From a virus, in IMG/VR virus record IMGVR_UViG_3300031758_000040, positions 1 to 64,000 of that record: DNA of 64,000 bases; one strand, given 5' to 3'. The notes beneath the pieces were generated by a model. That model did not search any database. It saw only the letters and a list, made by a program, of their open reading frames with translations, and was not told the origin of the DNA. This document shows positions 39,670 to 47,097 of the stretch, piece by piece (within the stretch, counting starts at the first letter, position 1; every line of letters starts with the position of its first letter). Made by a program: the position numbers and the translations under genes.

Positions 39670-39701
39670 TTGTACTCATACCCAAGTTTTTATTATATTT
39701 A
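39670..39701 (+). promoter_or_regulatory. Early promoter
   Basis: TTG 39670, TATATTTA 39694, spacing 21. Confidence 0.78.
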
Positions 39702-39725
39702 CTTATAACTTAAAAACAAAAGCAG

Positions 39726-39968
39726 ATGACTAAAGAAGAATTCAAAGCCGGTGTTCTATTCCTACTCAAGGTAAAGAACGATTTCCAACTCAATCCTAAT
39801 AGCTCAGGTTATTTGGGCTTCCTAAACTGTGGAGAGGATATTACCGACGATCCTGGATTCATGGTCCTGGTCAAGAATCAGGAAGAGTTTGAGCCCATCA
39901 TGGAAGGACTTGGACTGGACACAGAAGAGGGCATCCACGAGGAAGAGACAGTATTCATTCTAAAGTAG
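39726..39968 (+). CDS. Hypothetical acidic protein, 80 aa
   Basis: Acidic with an N-terminal helix and short strands. First of three closely spaced genes. Confidence 0.66.
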   Translation: MTKEEFKAGVLFLLKVKNDFQLNPNSSGYLGFLNCGEDITDDPGFMVLVKNQEEFEPIMEGLGLDTEEGIHEEETVFILK

Positions 39969-39973
39969 TGGCG

Positions 39974-40177
39974 ATGACTAGACAGGAGATATTAGACCTC
40001 ATCCAAAAGATCGACGCAAGGATAGAGTTCCTAAAGAACGATAAGACTGTTTGGACCATGGCATGGGAAGGCAGCACCTACAATCACGGTCCCTACCTAC
40101 GTAGGCTCGAGACCAAGAGACTCAAGGGCAGGCTAAAGACCCTAAACAAGAAGTTAACCCGATTAGAAAACCAATAA
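39974..40177 (+). CDS. Small basic helical protein, 67 aa
   Basis: Helix-rich, C-terminal half strongly basic (RRLETKRLKGRLKTLNKK). Start at ATG 39974 preferred over an overlapping GTG at 39968. Possible nucleic-acid binding. Confidence 0.64.
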   Translation: MTRQEILDLIQKIDARIEFLKNDKTVWTMAWEGSTYNHGPYLRRLETKRLKGRLKTLNKKLTRLENQ

Positions 40178-40186
40178 GCAGGAAAG

Positions 40187-40456
40187 ATGGAACAGAAACA
40201 CGCAGAGACGATAGGACAGATCATCGATAGATTCGATTTTCAAAAGGTGCACGACTACATGGTACAGGTTGATTGGAAATGGAGAGGTGAGATGCCGACG
40301 ATAGATGATTTAAAAAGAACTGCGGCGATTCTTCTAGTCAACGCAATGCAGAATTCAGAAGAGACTATGTCTACAGGGACAGGTGGGTTCAGAGCCTATA
40401 AGTTTCCGTGGGGCGTGGAGCTCGTCTTCGCGATGGAGACTAAGGCAACCTTCTAG
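40187..40456 (+). CDS. Hypothetical protein, 89 aa
   Basis: Helical N terminus and a strand-rich end (GTGGFRAYKFPWGVELVFAM). No family recognised. Confidence 0.67.
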   Translation: MEQKHAETIGQIIDRFDFQKVHDYMVQVDWKWRGEMPTIDDLKRTAAILLVNAMQNSEETMSTGTGGFRAYKFPWGVELVFAMETKATF

Positions 40457-40486
40457 CCAGGTCTCCCGAAAGTTTACTCCGTAGAA

Positions 40487-40518
40487 GTGTACAATACTAA
40501 TTAGTCTTTGTATATTTA
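40487..40518 (+). promoter_or_regulatory. Early promoter (GTG at -33)
   Basis: GTGTAC at 40487 and TATATTTA at 40511 keep the 21-base spacing; ACTCCGTAG lies immediately upstream. Confidence 0.6.
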
Positions 40519-40539
40519 CTTATAACTTAAATCAAACCC

Positions 40540-40746
40540 ATGAAAGCATTCAGCATTTTTGTAGACCCAGAAAAGGTGGACTCAGTAATACACGAGCTAG
40601 AGTACGAAGGATTGGAGTGGACTCATCTTGGCGCAGGAGGCCCATCCGCAATCGTCTACTTTAAGGGAGAGCAGCCCGCACTCAACTCTTTTTTAGAGAA
40701 CAACTCTTTCGAGATCGAGGCTCACCATGTAACGGAAGAGGAATAG
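40540..40746 (+). CDS. Hypothetical protein, 68 aa
   Basis: A ferredoxin-like alpha/beta pattern (AFSIFVDPEKVDSVIHELEYEGLEW). The last 20 bases are part of a duplicated segment found again at 41049. Confidence 0.65.
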   Translation: MKAFSIFVDPEKVDSVIHELEYEGLEWTHLGAGGPSAIVYFKGEQPALNSFLENNSFEIEAHHVTEEE

Positions 40747-40805
40747 CGTCTCTTGATTTCTGCCACGGCAGGATTGTACAAGTCACAAGAATCTTAGTAT
40801 ATTTA
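40725..40805 (+). repeat. Duplicated gene-end plus promoter cassette, copy 1
   Basis: About 80 bases (gene end, GTCTCTTGATTTC element and promoter) are repeated nearly identically at 41049-41129. Confidence 0.8.
40774..40805 (+). promoter_or_regulatory. Early promoter
   Basis: TTG 40774, TATATTTA 40798, spacing 21. Confidence 0.78.
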
Positions 40806-40829
40806 TACTATAACTTAAAAGCAGAAACC

Positions 40830-41045
40830 ATGAAGAAATTATTTTGCGTAGTAGTATCAGATGAGGGATACTCAGTTGGGCTAGATAGCCCGGTTATCTT
40901 TCATATCAAATGCAAAGAGTCCGAGCAGGCCGAAGATGAGGTTAAAAAGATGATGGCAGATGAATACGGATATGACGAGGAAGTGATTGATGAGCTTGAT
41001 ATATTTTCGTTTGAAGTAACTGATGTTGATATTATTGAAATTTAG
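40830..41045 (+). CDS. Small acidic protein, paralogue of 24694
   Basis: 71 residues with MKKLFCVVVSDE and GYDEEVIDELDIFSFEV matching the 24694 protein. It sits between the two copies of the duplicated promoter cassette, as if inserted there. Confidence 0.7.
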   Translation: MKKLFCVVVSDEGYSVGLDSPVIFHIKCKESEQAEDEVKKMMADEYGYDEEVIDELDIFSFEVTDVDIIEI

Positions 41046-41048
41046 AAA

Positions 41049-41129
41049 CCATGTAACGGAAGAGGAATAACGTCTCTTGATTTCTGTCACGGCAGGATTG
41101 TACAAGTCACAAGAATCTTAGTATATTTA
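41049..41129 (+). repeat. Duplicated gene-end plus promoter cassette, copy 2
   Basis: Repeats 40725-40805 with a handful of substitutions, including the non-functional remnant of the 40540 gene end. Confidence 0.8.
41098..41129 (+). promoter_or_regulatory. Early promoter
   Basis: TTG 41098, TATATTTA 41122, spacing 21. Confidence 0.78.
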
Positions 41130-41153
41130 CTTATAACTTAAAAACAAAAGCAG

Positions 41154-41387
41154 ATGAAAACACCAAGATTTGAATTGCTCAAGCAAGAAGAAAAGAACCC
41201 AGTAATCGTACGTGAATACATATTAAACGACGAGGAAGAGGAGATCACGATTGTCTACACCGAGATCTTGACTCAGGAAGAAGCTGTCATCGATACCTTC
41301 ATGACTGACCAGTATGGAGACACCTTCAGTGAGGACGAGTATCCGGGTCTACTCAAAGAAGTGCAGGACTTTCTCTTCCCGCAGTAG
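41154..41387 (+). CDS. Hypothetical acidic protein, 77 aa
   Basis: Strongly acidic, strand then helix. Unknown. Confidence 0.66.
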   Translation: MKTPRFELLKQEEKNPVIVREYILNDEEEEITIVYTEILTQEEAVIDTFMTDQYGDTFSEDEYPGLLKEVQDFLFPQ

Positions 41388-41421
41388 GCGGCACCGTCTC
41401 CCGACTTTTAGGTCCACTGGA

Positions 41422-41453
41422 TTGTACAAGTCACAAGAATCTTAGTATATTTA
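41422..41453 (+). promoter_or_regulatory. Early promoter
   Basis: TTG 41422, TATATTTA 41446, spacing 21; the whole spacer equals that of the promoters at 40774 and 41098. Confidence 0.78.
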
Positions 41454-41480
41454 CTATATAAACTTAAAAACAAAAGCAGC

Positions 41481-41912
41481 ATGGCAACAAGATCAAGAAT
41501 CGCAATGGAGCAAGAGGACGGCTCAGTTCTCTCAGTATACTGTCACAGTGACGGTTACATCGAATACAACGGGTTCATCCTACACACCCACTATCAAGAC
41601 CCAGAGAAGGTGAAGGACCTCATCGCTCTAGGAGACCTATCGCTACTGGGCAAGAAGGTGCACCCAACCGGCCCACACGGCTTCGACTATGACCAGCGGG
41701 AGAAGGGAGTCACAGTCGCATACGGCAGAGACCGAGGTGAGGACGACACTGATCCACGTAAGGACGAGTCAGTCTCTTCATTCTTTAAGTCAGACATCGA
41801 GGAGTATGGATACCTGTTCACTCAGGAGGGAGAGTGGCTCGTGAAGACCTCTCACAATGATGAGGACCCTGTTCCACTCAATCTAGTAATCTCAGGAGTA
41901 ATCGAATTTTAG
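41481..41912 (+). CDS. MATRSRIA-family phage protein, 143 aa
   Basis: The opening MATRSRIAMEQEDGSVLSVY, CHSDGYIEYNG and the LIALGDLSLLG segment form a pattern I recall from many large myoviruses. Function unknown there too, as far as I know. Confidence 0.78.
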   Translation: MATRSRIAMEQEDGSVLSVYCHSDGYIEYNGFILHTHYQDPEKVKDLIALGDLSLLGKKVHPTGPHGFDYDQREKGVTVAYGRDRGEDDTDPRKDESVSSFFKSDIEEYGYLFTQEGEWLVKTSHNDEDPVPLNLVISGVIEF

Positions 41913-41917
41913 GAGAC

Positions 41918-42103
41918 ATGTGGTACGAGATAAACGTAAGCAAGGATGGGAAGCATTACTTCTCCACTGATAAGAGATCGATAACTACGGTTGCCAGAGC
42001 GCTTGATGTCAGAGAGAGATTAAAGATGGCCATGCCCGAAGAGGAAGGCTTTGAGTACACCATAACACAGTGGCAGACTGTTGGAGTTCAGATAAGTAAT
42101 TAG
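41918..42103 (+). CDS. Hypothetical protein, 61 aa
   Basis: Small alpha/beta protein five bases after its neighbour. Unknown. Confidence 0.6.
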   Translation: MWYEINVSKDGKHYFSTDKRSITTVARALDVRERLKMAMPEEEGFEYTITQWQTVGVQISN

Positions 42104-42129
42104 ACCTAGGTTCCTGCTTTTCCGGGTCG

Positions 42130-42157
42130 GCCAGCTTCGCAAGAGGCTGGCTTTTTT
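42130..42157 (+). terminator. Rho-independent terminator
   Basis: GCCAGC..GCTGGC followed by six T; ACTCCGTAG follows. Confidence 0.75.
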
Positions 42158-42223
42158 GTTTTACTCCGTAGTAATGGAGCTAGTCCAGGCAGGTCGCGTC
42201 TCCCGAATTTACTCACGCCAGGA

Positions 42224-42255
42224 TTGTACATTTGGGTTCTTTAGTAGTATATTTA
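42224..42255 (+). promoter_or_regulatory. Early promoter
   Basis: TTG 42224, TATATTTA 42248, spacing 21; the last of the array. Confidence 0.78.
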
Positions 42256-42281
42256 CTATATAAACTTAAAAACAAAAGCAG

Positions 42282-42707
42282 ATGAAAAAAGTATTTTTAA
42301 TCAGGTTCGGAATGCCAATTCCAACTCAAGGTGACCAACAAGCAATCGAACGTATCGGGTGTAGAGAGACCTCTGTGGGAGCAGGTTCTCCGTTTGGTGT
42401 CATATCAATCATCGGTACTGACAAGAGTCCCGCACAGATCGTGCAGATCTTTAAGGAGGTTGAGGCCGAAATGGAGGATCAGTTACCAATCATCGTGTGG
42501 GTCGAGGGCGATCAGGCCTCTGCCAACCTAAGTGAGGGTTTCTTTGAGCACTTCAAACCCATGAGCGCGGAGTGGGACAGGGAATTCGGTAACGTCAAGA
42601 AGAAGTGTACCATGAGTCTCGACGAGTTGCTAGACTTGGTGCAAGCTAAAGGACTTCAGAACTTCACAGCGGAAGAACTTCAGAGACTGAAAGATTTATC
42701 GCAATAA
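42282..42707 (+). CDS. Hypothetical protein, 141 aa
   Basis: Alpha/beta domain followed by a helical C terminus (SLDELLDLVQAKGLQNFTAEELQRL). No family recognised. Confidence 0.7.
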   Translation: MKKVFLIRFGMPIPTQGDQQAIERIGCRETSVGAGSPFGVISIIGTDKSPAQIVQIFKEVEAEMEDQLPIIVWVEGDQASANLSEGFFEHFKPMSAEWDREFGNVKKKCTMSLDELLDLVQAKGLQNFTAEELQRLKDLSQ

Positions 42708-42709
42708 GT

Positions 42710-42741
42710 TTTAAAGTTTACCGGAAATTTAGTACTATAAT
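42710..42741 (+). promoter_or_regulatory. Promoter of TTTTAAAG class, copy 1
   Basis: TTTTAAAGTTTACCGGAAA then TTAGTACTATAAT. The same design recurs at 43903, upstream of the next replication-type gene, and differs from the early array. Confidence 0.55.
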
Positions 42742-42772
42742 CTTAAGTCAAACCAATAAAAAAAGCAGAATT

Positions 42773-43891
42773 ATGATTGAAATCACAGGAGGAAAGAAGG
42801 AGCAAATCGTTAGACAGTGGTTTAATGACGCTTACGAAGGAGTCGTGCCGACTCGCTCAAAGGTACTGGACCTGTTCCAGGAATTCGACGCGGGTGAAAG
42901 GCCCGAGGAGATCTCATACGGGCTCTTCAATGGAGTCATCAAGAAGATCGTGGCCGAGGGTCACTACGAACGCAGCGAACATACTGCATCAGTTCACTCC
43001 GTAGTAGAGCCTCAGATAGTAAGGGTGGAGGACATGGAGTTCCCTAACTTCGGTCTCTTCCGTACAGGCAAAAAGATCGACGATCTCTTCTCAGACCATG
43101 AGGAAGGTGGCGGTATCTACGGCGGTACTGTGAACATCGTCATCGGCGAGTCAGGCGTCGGTAAGTCAACTGTCATGCTGGATCTCTTGGCATCTGTCGT
43201 GGACCAAAACCCCGAGGCAAGGATCCTATACATCTCCAGCGAGATGACCAGAAACGACATCATGTTCTACTATCGTAAGACCCCTGCCATCGGTCGCGTG
43301 CCCACACTCTTGCTCATGGATTACGTGAAGTCTAATCAGCTTGCACCCGTCCTCGAGAAGACCTTCAACGGCGACTACGACATCATCCTCTTAGACTCTT
43401 ATCAGGACGTGTTAGTAAAGCTCAAGGAAGTACATGGTTGGAAGTCAACTAAAGCCGAGTCGTGGATGACTAACATGATGATCGATGCGGCAGAGAAGAA
43501 CGGCTGTGCAGTGTTGGCCATCCAGCACATGACGAAGGGAGGGCAGTACGTTGGTTCTACATATCTTAAGCATGCAACTACGGCAATGGTTGAGATCCGT
43601 TTCGACTCGACTGGCCTACGCTACCTAGAGTTCTCAAAGAACCGTCGAGGCGGCAGCGGTACGGGCAAACGTCTCTACTACAAGCTGAACGAGGAAGGTC
43701 AGGTGGTGTACGACGTTACACGCTATGCTGAGACCGAGGAGCTACGCTCAATGGAGAACGTCGAGACCTTGCGTCAGCAGGACTTGAGCCTACGCTTTGA
43801 GCAGGTCTTCTTGGGCAGAACGTTCGACGATCACTCCGTAGAAGAGGAGGATCAGGACCTAGTAGAAATCGAAGGGGACGACGAAAATTAA
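42773..43891 (+). CDS. RadA/DnaB-like RecA-fold ATPase
   Basis: 372 residues. An N-terminal region of about 110 residues precedes a RecA-fold core with Walker A GESGVGKST (125-133), Walker B YDIILLDS (about 202-209), a SSEMT segment and a KNRRGG motif at 289-294 that resembles the RadA KNRFG motif. Such ATPases drive branch migration or unwinding in DNA replication and recombination. Two copies of the ACTCCGTAG 9-mer lie within the coding sequence. Confidence 0.87.
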   Translation: MIEITGGKKEQIVRQWFNDAYEGVVPTRSKVLDLFQEFDAGERPEEISYGLFNGVIKKIVAEGHYERSEHTASVHSVVEPQIVRVEDMEFPNFGLFRTGKKIDDLFSDHEEGGGIYGGTVNIVIGESGVGKSTVMLDLLASVVDQNPEARILYISSEMTRNDIMFYYRKTPAIGRVPTLLLMDYVKSNQLAPVLEKTFNGDYDIILLDSYQDVLVKLKEVHGWKSTKAESWMTNMMIDAAEKNGCAVLAIQHMTKGGQYVGSTYLKHATTAMVEIRFDSTGLRYLEFSKNRRGGSGTGKRLYYKLNEEGQVVYDVTRYAETEELRSMENVETLRQQDLSLRFEQVFLGRTFDDHSVEEEDQDLVEIEGDDEN

Positions 43892-43899
43892 TCGTCCCC
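43874..43899 (+). terminator. Rho-independent terminator
   Basis: GGGGACGA..TCGTCCCC overlapping the gene end, then AAATTTT. Confidence 0.6.
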
Positions 43900-43902
43900 A
43901 AA

Positions 43903-43936
43903 TTTTAAAGTAGACCAGAAAATTAGTATAATATAA
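43903..43936 (+). promoter_or_regulatory. Promoter of TTTTAAAG class, copy 2
   Basis: TTTTAAAGTAGACCAGAAA then TTAGTATAATATAA, followed by AGTCAAATCAA as in copy 1 (AGTCAAACCAA). Confidence 0.55.
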
Positions 43937-43967
43937 ATAAGTCAAATCAACTAAAAACAAAGAGACA

Positions 43968-45143
43968 ATGAGAGAAGTAACACAATCACAATTCGATGCC
44001 ATTCGCGAGGCGATGGTGTCCAACGAGTTTGCTACTAAAGAGGTGCCTACCTCAGCGATCAAGCTCAGCGACCAATCGTTCCTTAAGGGTCAGATAGAGG
44101 TGTCAGGCCAGCCAGTCAAGGTGGCTCAGAACTTCTTTATCAAGCTAGCGAGCATGATGAAGATGAACGCCTCCCTTACTCGAGAGTTCATCAAGAACGA
44201 GGACGGCAAGGTTGCTGCAGCACTGATGAACGCACTAAACGATTATCGTCAGCGTCAGGGCGGAGCTTCAGTCCTGCTAATAGCGAACGTTAGCACTCGC
44301 GAGATCGTCGACGTCTGCGATCCTAAGCGTTACCGTCGAGTGACCACCGACTCGCTCTTCGATATCACGAGCAAGATCATGAACGAGCACCCTTCCCTGA
44401 TGATAGAGACCATCGACCACAACCCTTACTCCGGCTCGGTCGAGATCAACTTCTTAAATCAAAACGAGGTAGGTTTCCCAGGAGCAGGCAAGGACGAGTT
44501 CTTTAAGTTCGGCTTCTCCATCATGCAGACCACTCGTGACACCATCATTGAGACCTACAACCAGAGATTAGTATGCTCCAATGGGTTACGAGTAAGCCTA
44601 GGAAGCGGAGCCATCGGTGGAAACCGTGACCTAAACTTCGCAGAGAAGTTTCGTCTAGGAGGCACAGATGCCGAGGACATTCGTACCTTCCTTAACAACA
44701 TAGAAGCGATGAAGAAGGCGGACTTTGTTCCATTAGGCTTTCAACAGTCATTGGAACGTGCGGTCTCCACTAAAGCGAGTCTTACTGAAGTTGAGCAGGC
44801 AATGCTAAGCGTGCAGCGCAAGGTGAAGGAGGACGACCCACAGTTCAAGAAGAACTTCATCGATGCGGTGCAACGCAACTACTTCGACGGCTACAACAAT
44901 ACCATGGCCAGAATAGTGCAAAAGGGTCAGGACCCAATGAAGCTGAACGATCGCCAGAAGAGCTTCATCCGAACGGGCATGTCGATCTGGGATGTCGTGA
45001 ACTCCTTGACCTACTTGGGATCCAACAACTCGGGAATTGAATTAGAGAACAAATACGAATTAAAGGCAGCTGCTGGCCAGCTCTTCGCAAAAGGAGCTAA
45101 CAGCGGATATGACTTACAGTTCGCAGACTACGCGACCTTGTAA
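43968..45143 (+). CDS. DUF932-like protein, 391 aa
   Basis: The central segment around RLVCSNGLRVS, with preceding strands, resembles the DUF932 family of phage and plasmid proteins, whose function is not established. It shares its promoter class with the RadA-like ATPase and is followed by a strong terminator, so it may belong to DNA metabolism. Confidence 0.75.
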   Translation: MREVTQSQFDAIREAMVSNEFATKEVPTSAIKLSDQSFLKGQIEVSGQPVKVAQNFFIKLASMMKMNASLTREFIKNEDGKVAAALMNALNDYRQRQGGASVLLIANVSTREIVDVCDPKRYRRVTTDSLFDITSKIMNEHPSLMIETIDHNPYSGSVEINFLNQNEVGFPGAGKDEFFKFGFSIMQTTRDTIIETYNQRLVCSNGLRVSLGSGAIGGNRDLNFAEKFRLGGTDAEDIRTFLNNIEAMKKADFVPLGFQQSLERAVSTKASLTEVEQAMLSVQRKVKEDDPQFKKNFIDAVQRNYFDGYNNTMARIVQKGQDPMKLNDRQKSFIRTGMSIWDVVNSLTYLGSNNSGIELENKYELKAAAGQLFAKGANSGYDLQFADYATL

Positions 45144-45164
45144 GGTTGGTTTGACTTGAGAAGA

Positions 45165-45188
45165 GGGAGCTTAACGGCTCCCTTTTTT
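45165..45188 (+). terminator. Rho-independent terminator
   Basis: GGGAGC-ttaacg-GCTCCC followed by six T. Confidence 0.85.
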
Positions 45189-45313
45189 GGCTCATACTTT
45201 TACTCCGTAGTAGGGAGTCTCTGGTATCGCGCGTCGTAACCCGCCTGCGGGTGCCCGTACACGGGAGACCCGAGGAGTCTCCCGATTTCTACCGCTAGCC
45301 GGGTCTCCCGGTT

Positions 45314-45367
45314 CCCCTGCCCGCCGAGACTTCTGGGAGCCCTGGCTACCATGGCGCGCGGAGCTCA
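45314..45367 (+). repeat. Non-coding repeat, copy 2
   Basis: Matches 29787-29841 (CCCCTGCCCGCCGAGACT..CCATGGCGCG..GAGCTCAA). The surrounding 45211-45483 holds no other gene-like signal apart from GTCTCCC elements at about 45276 and 45303. Confidence 0.6.
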
Positions 45368-45483
45368 ACCAAGAGGGACACCGTTTCCCTGGACGAGGCT
45401 CGTTAATCTGACCGGTAGATACTAATGAGATGCAAGAAAGGGCCTCCCTAAGAGACCCTTCTAGACTGTAGAACTGTTGTCTG

Positions 45484-45627
45484 TTACCGACCCTGTCCGC
45501 GATAGGGCTTCTTCCAGTTCTTGCTCTTCTTAGAGGCGCTACGTTTGCACTTCGCGTGTACTCCAGGCCGCTTGGTCTTGGCTCTTGGATTCCACACGGC
45601 AACGCTAGCCCCTTTCGCCTTTGCCAT
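45484..45627 (-). CDS. Small highly basic protein, 47 aa
   Basis: MAKAKGASVAVWNPRAKTKR..YRGQGR: almost a third of the residues are Lys or Arg. A late promoter lies 18 bases upstream. Short basic proteins ending KPYRGQGR recur, from memory, in Bacteroidota phages; DNA or RNA binding is likely. Confidence 0.7.
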   Translation of the reverse strand: MAKAKGASVAVWNPRAKTKRPGVHAKCKRSASKKSKNWKKPYRGQGR

Positions 45628-45645
45628 GCCTCCTCGATTTTTTAG

Positions 45646-45654
45646 TTATTTATA
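45646..45654 (-). promoter_or_regulatory. Late promoter (leftward)
   Basis: Reads TATAAATAA on the minus strand upstream of the gene starting at 45627. Confidence 0.55.
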
Positions 45655-45994
45655 GGCGGAATCCCCACTCCTTTATGAGCTCCAATTCCCGAAGGAAACC
45701 GTCTCCCACCATGAACCAGGTAAAGTCCTTCCTGGGATCCTCCTCCCCTATCCACTCGTCCAGCGAGTAGAAGAGCGCGACCGCGACGGGTTCCTCCAGG
45801 ATCCTTACTCGCTGCACTGCTGTCACGGTGAAGCTAGTCTTCTCTATCGCGACCGGTTTGGGAGACTCGTCCTTTACCCTAAGCCAGAGCTCATACATGA
45901 GCTCCCAGTCAGGGGAGTCGTTGCCGACCGTGTTGATGGGACGCTGGCCGATCCACTCGACGCCGGCGCCATACAGGCTTAATTCTTCTTCCAT
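45650..45994 (-). CDS. Hypothetical late protein, 114 aa
   Basis: Acidic, tryptophan-rich protein of unknown family. Confidence 0.65.
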   Translation of the reverse strand: MEEELSLYGAGVEWIGQRPINTVGNDSPDWELMYELWLRVKDESPKPVAIEKTSFTVTAVQRVRILEEPVAVALFYSLDEWIGEEDPRKDFTWFMVGDGFLRELELIKEWGFRL

Positions 45995-45998
45995 ACTA

Positions 45999-46007
45999 AT
46001 ATTTATC
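45999..46007 (-). promoter_or_regulatory. Late promoter (leftward)
   Basis: Reads GATAAATAT, only four bases from the start at 45994, so the message may be nearly leaderless. Confidence 0.4.
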
Positions 46008-46699
46008 TACATGAGGTCTGACAGGTCTCGATCTGATGGGGTCTCTGGCTTGTCCTCCCAGTCAGGGGTGATCTTGCCCGGGTGCTTGCGCCTCTCCCGC
46101 TTTCTGGGTACCGGTAGGCTCTCAGCTCCTAGCTTATCCAGCCTGTCCACGCCCGCCTTTAACAAGAGATTCGTGAGATCCCTCTCCTGCTCCTGCTGAT
46201 ACTCTGGCACCACTATAGCACTGTTGATGACTATTACCTCCACCCCATAATACTTGAACCAGGAGGGAAAGATCTCCCAACCGACTCGAGCCAGCCTGTC
46301 CGGGGTCTCCACCACGATCACGCTTATCTTTTTCTTTATGACATCCTGTATGAGCTCATGTAACCCGGGTCTCCCGTCCATGGAGAAGTCAGTAGACGGG
46401 CACCAGTCGTCGTAGAGCTTTTCTAGAGACACTCCACGCTTGGCACACCACTCCCGGATCAGTTGCTGCTGGCGGAGCATGAGTCTCCGGTCGGACTCCG
46501 TAGTCCCCGGTACCCTACAGTAGGCGACCGACCAGTTCTCCTTCTGGATCTTCTTGCCCAGTAGGGCGTAGACGTCGTCGTCCCAGTACATCACCTTGCC
46601 GTTGGGCATCTTGGTGGTCCTTAGCTTACCCTCGTTCCTCCACTTGCGGCAGGCGTTATAGCTGCATTGCAAGGTTGCCATTACCTCCTTTACGTACAT
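46007..46699 (-). CDS. Degenerate IS607-type serine recombinase
   Basis: 230 residues with the layout of IS607 TnpA: a MerR-like helix-turn-helix (residues 1-45, ending DDDVYALLGKK) and a resolvase-type domain with AYCRVPG, RQQQLIREWCAKRG, GRPGLHELIQDV and ETPDRLARVGWEIF. The catalytic serine expected at the fifth position of YxRVSS is proline (P64), so strand cleavage should not work. No TnpB or element ends are seen nearby, and the gene has a late promoter. It looks domesticated, perhaps as a DNA-binding protein. Confidence 0.82.
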   Translation of the reverse strand: MYVKEVMATLQCSYNACRKWRNEGKLRTTKMPNGKVMYWDDDVYALLGKKIQKENWSVAYCRVPGTTESDRRLMLRQQQLIREWCAKRGVSLEKLYDDWCPSTDFSMDGRPGLHELIQDVIKKKISVIVVETPDRLARVGWEIFPSWFKYYGVEVIVINSAIVVPEYQQEQERDLTNLLLKAGVDRLDKLGAESLPVPRKRERRKHPGKITPDWEDKPETPSDRDLSDLM

Positions 46700-46713
46700 G
46701 TTACCCTTTCTTA

Positions 46714-46722
46714 TTATTTATC
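46714..46722 (-). promoter_or_regulatory. Late promoter (leftward)
   Basis: GATAAATAA on the minus strand, 14 bases before the recombinase-like gene. Confidence 0.58.
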
Positions 46723-47058
46723 ACACCTGGGCTTGCCATAAGGGGTTCACACTGAAAGTAGCATGGCAAACGTAGCAAGCGTGGCAACAAGGGTGGCACC
46801 CATGGAGTTTCCCGTATGGGACTCCGTAGACCCAGTCGGCAGTGGTTCCCACATTACGTCTCACTAAAGGGCTACCTGGGTGCGACTGTAGCTGGGCTCC
46901 TTTGGCTGGTCTGGCGGTAGGTCGTTGGTATCGTGTCTGGTCTCTAGGATCTACGCTCCTGGCCATGGGCTATCTATGATGTTGGGTCTCCTGTCTAGAG
47001 ACTCTCTTCCCATTTCTCTTTGTCCTGGTTTCTGGGTATCTTGGTCACTGGTGGCCGG
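46723..47058. other. Non-coding stretch
   Basis: About 340 bases without a convincing gene. It holds repeated TGGCAA/GTGGCA words near 46763-46800 and two copies of ACTCCGTAG (46821 and, at its edge, 47059). A leftward open frame of 81 codons exists but looks non-coding. Confidence 0.5.
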
Positions 47059-47067
47059 ACTCCGTAG

Positions 47068-47075
47068 TATAAATA
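47068..47075 (+). promoter_or_regulatory. Late promoter TATAAATA
   Basis: Directly after an ACTCCGTAG copy, 22 bases before the gene at 47098. Confidence 0.58.
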
Positions 47076-47097
47076 TAACTAAAGAACTAACTATAGC

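Noticed and set aside
22072-42255. Periodic near-identical repeats considered as a CRISPR array
   Set aside because: The repeated units are promoters with different downstream genes, irregular spacing of 200-1000 bases and no spacer structure.
45192-45602. Leftward frame of 136 codons
   Set aside because: It overlaps the better-supported basic gene 45484-45627 in another frame and runs through non-coding repeats, with Arg/Pro-rich chance composition.
46007-46722. An IS607-type insertion element
   Set aside because: No TnpB gene, no recognisable ends, the catalytic serine is missing and the gene has a phage late promoter.
46721-46966. Leftward open frame of 81 codons with several Cys and His residues
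   Set aside because: It lacks a promoter or leader, starts in repetitive TGGCA-rich DNA and has unnatural composition; it is more likely a chance frame.
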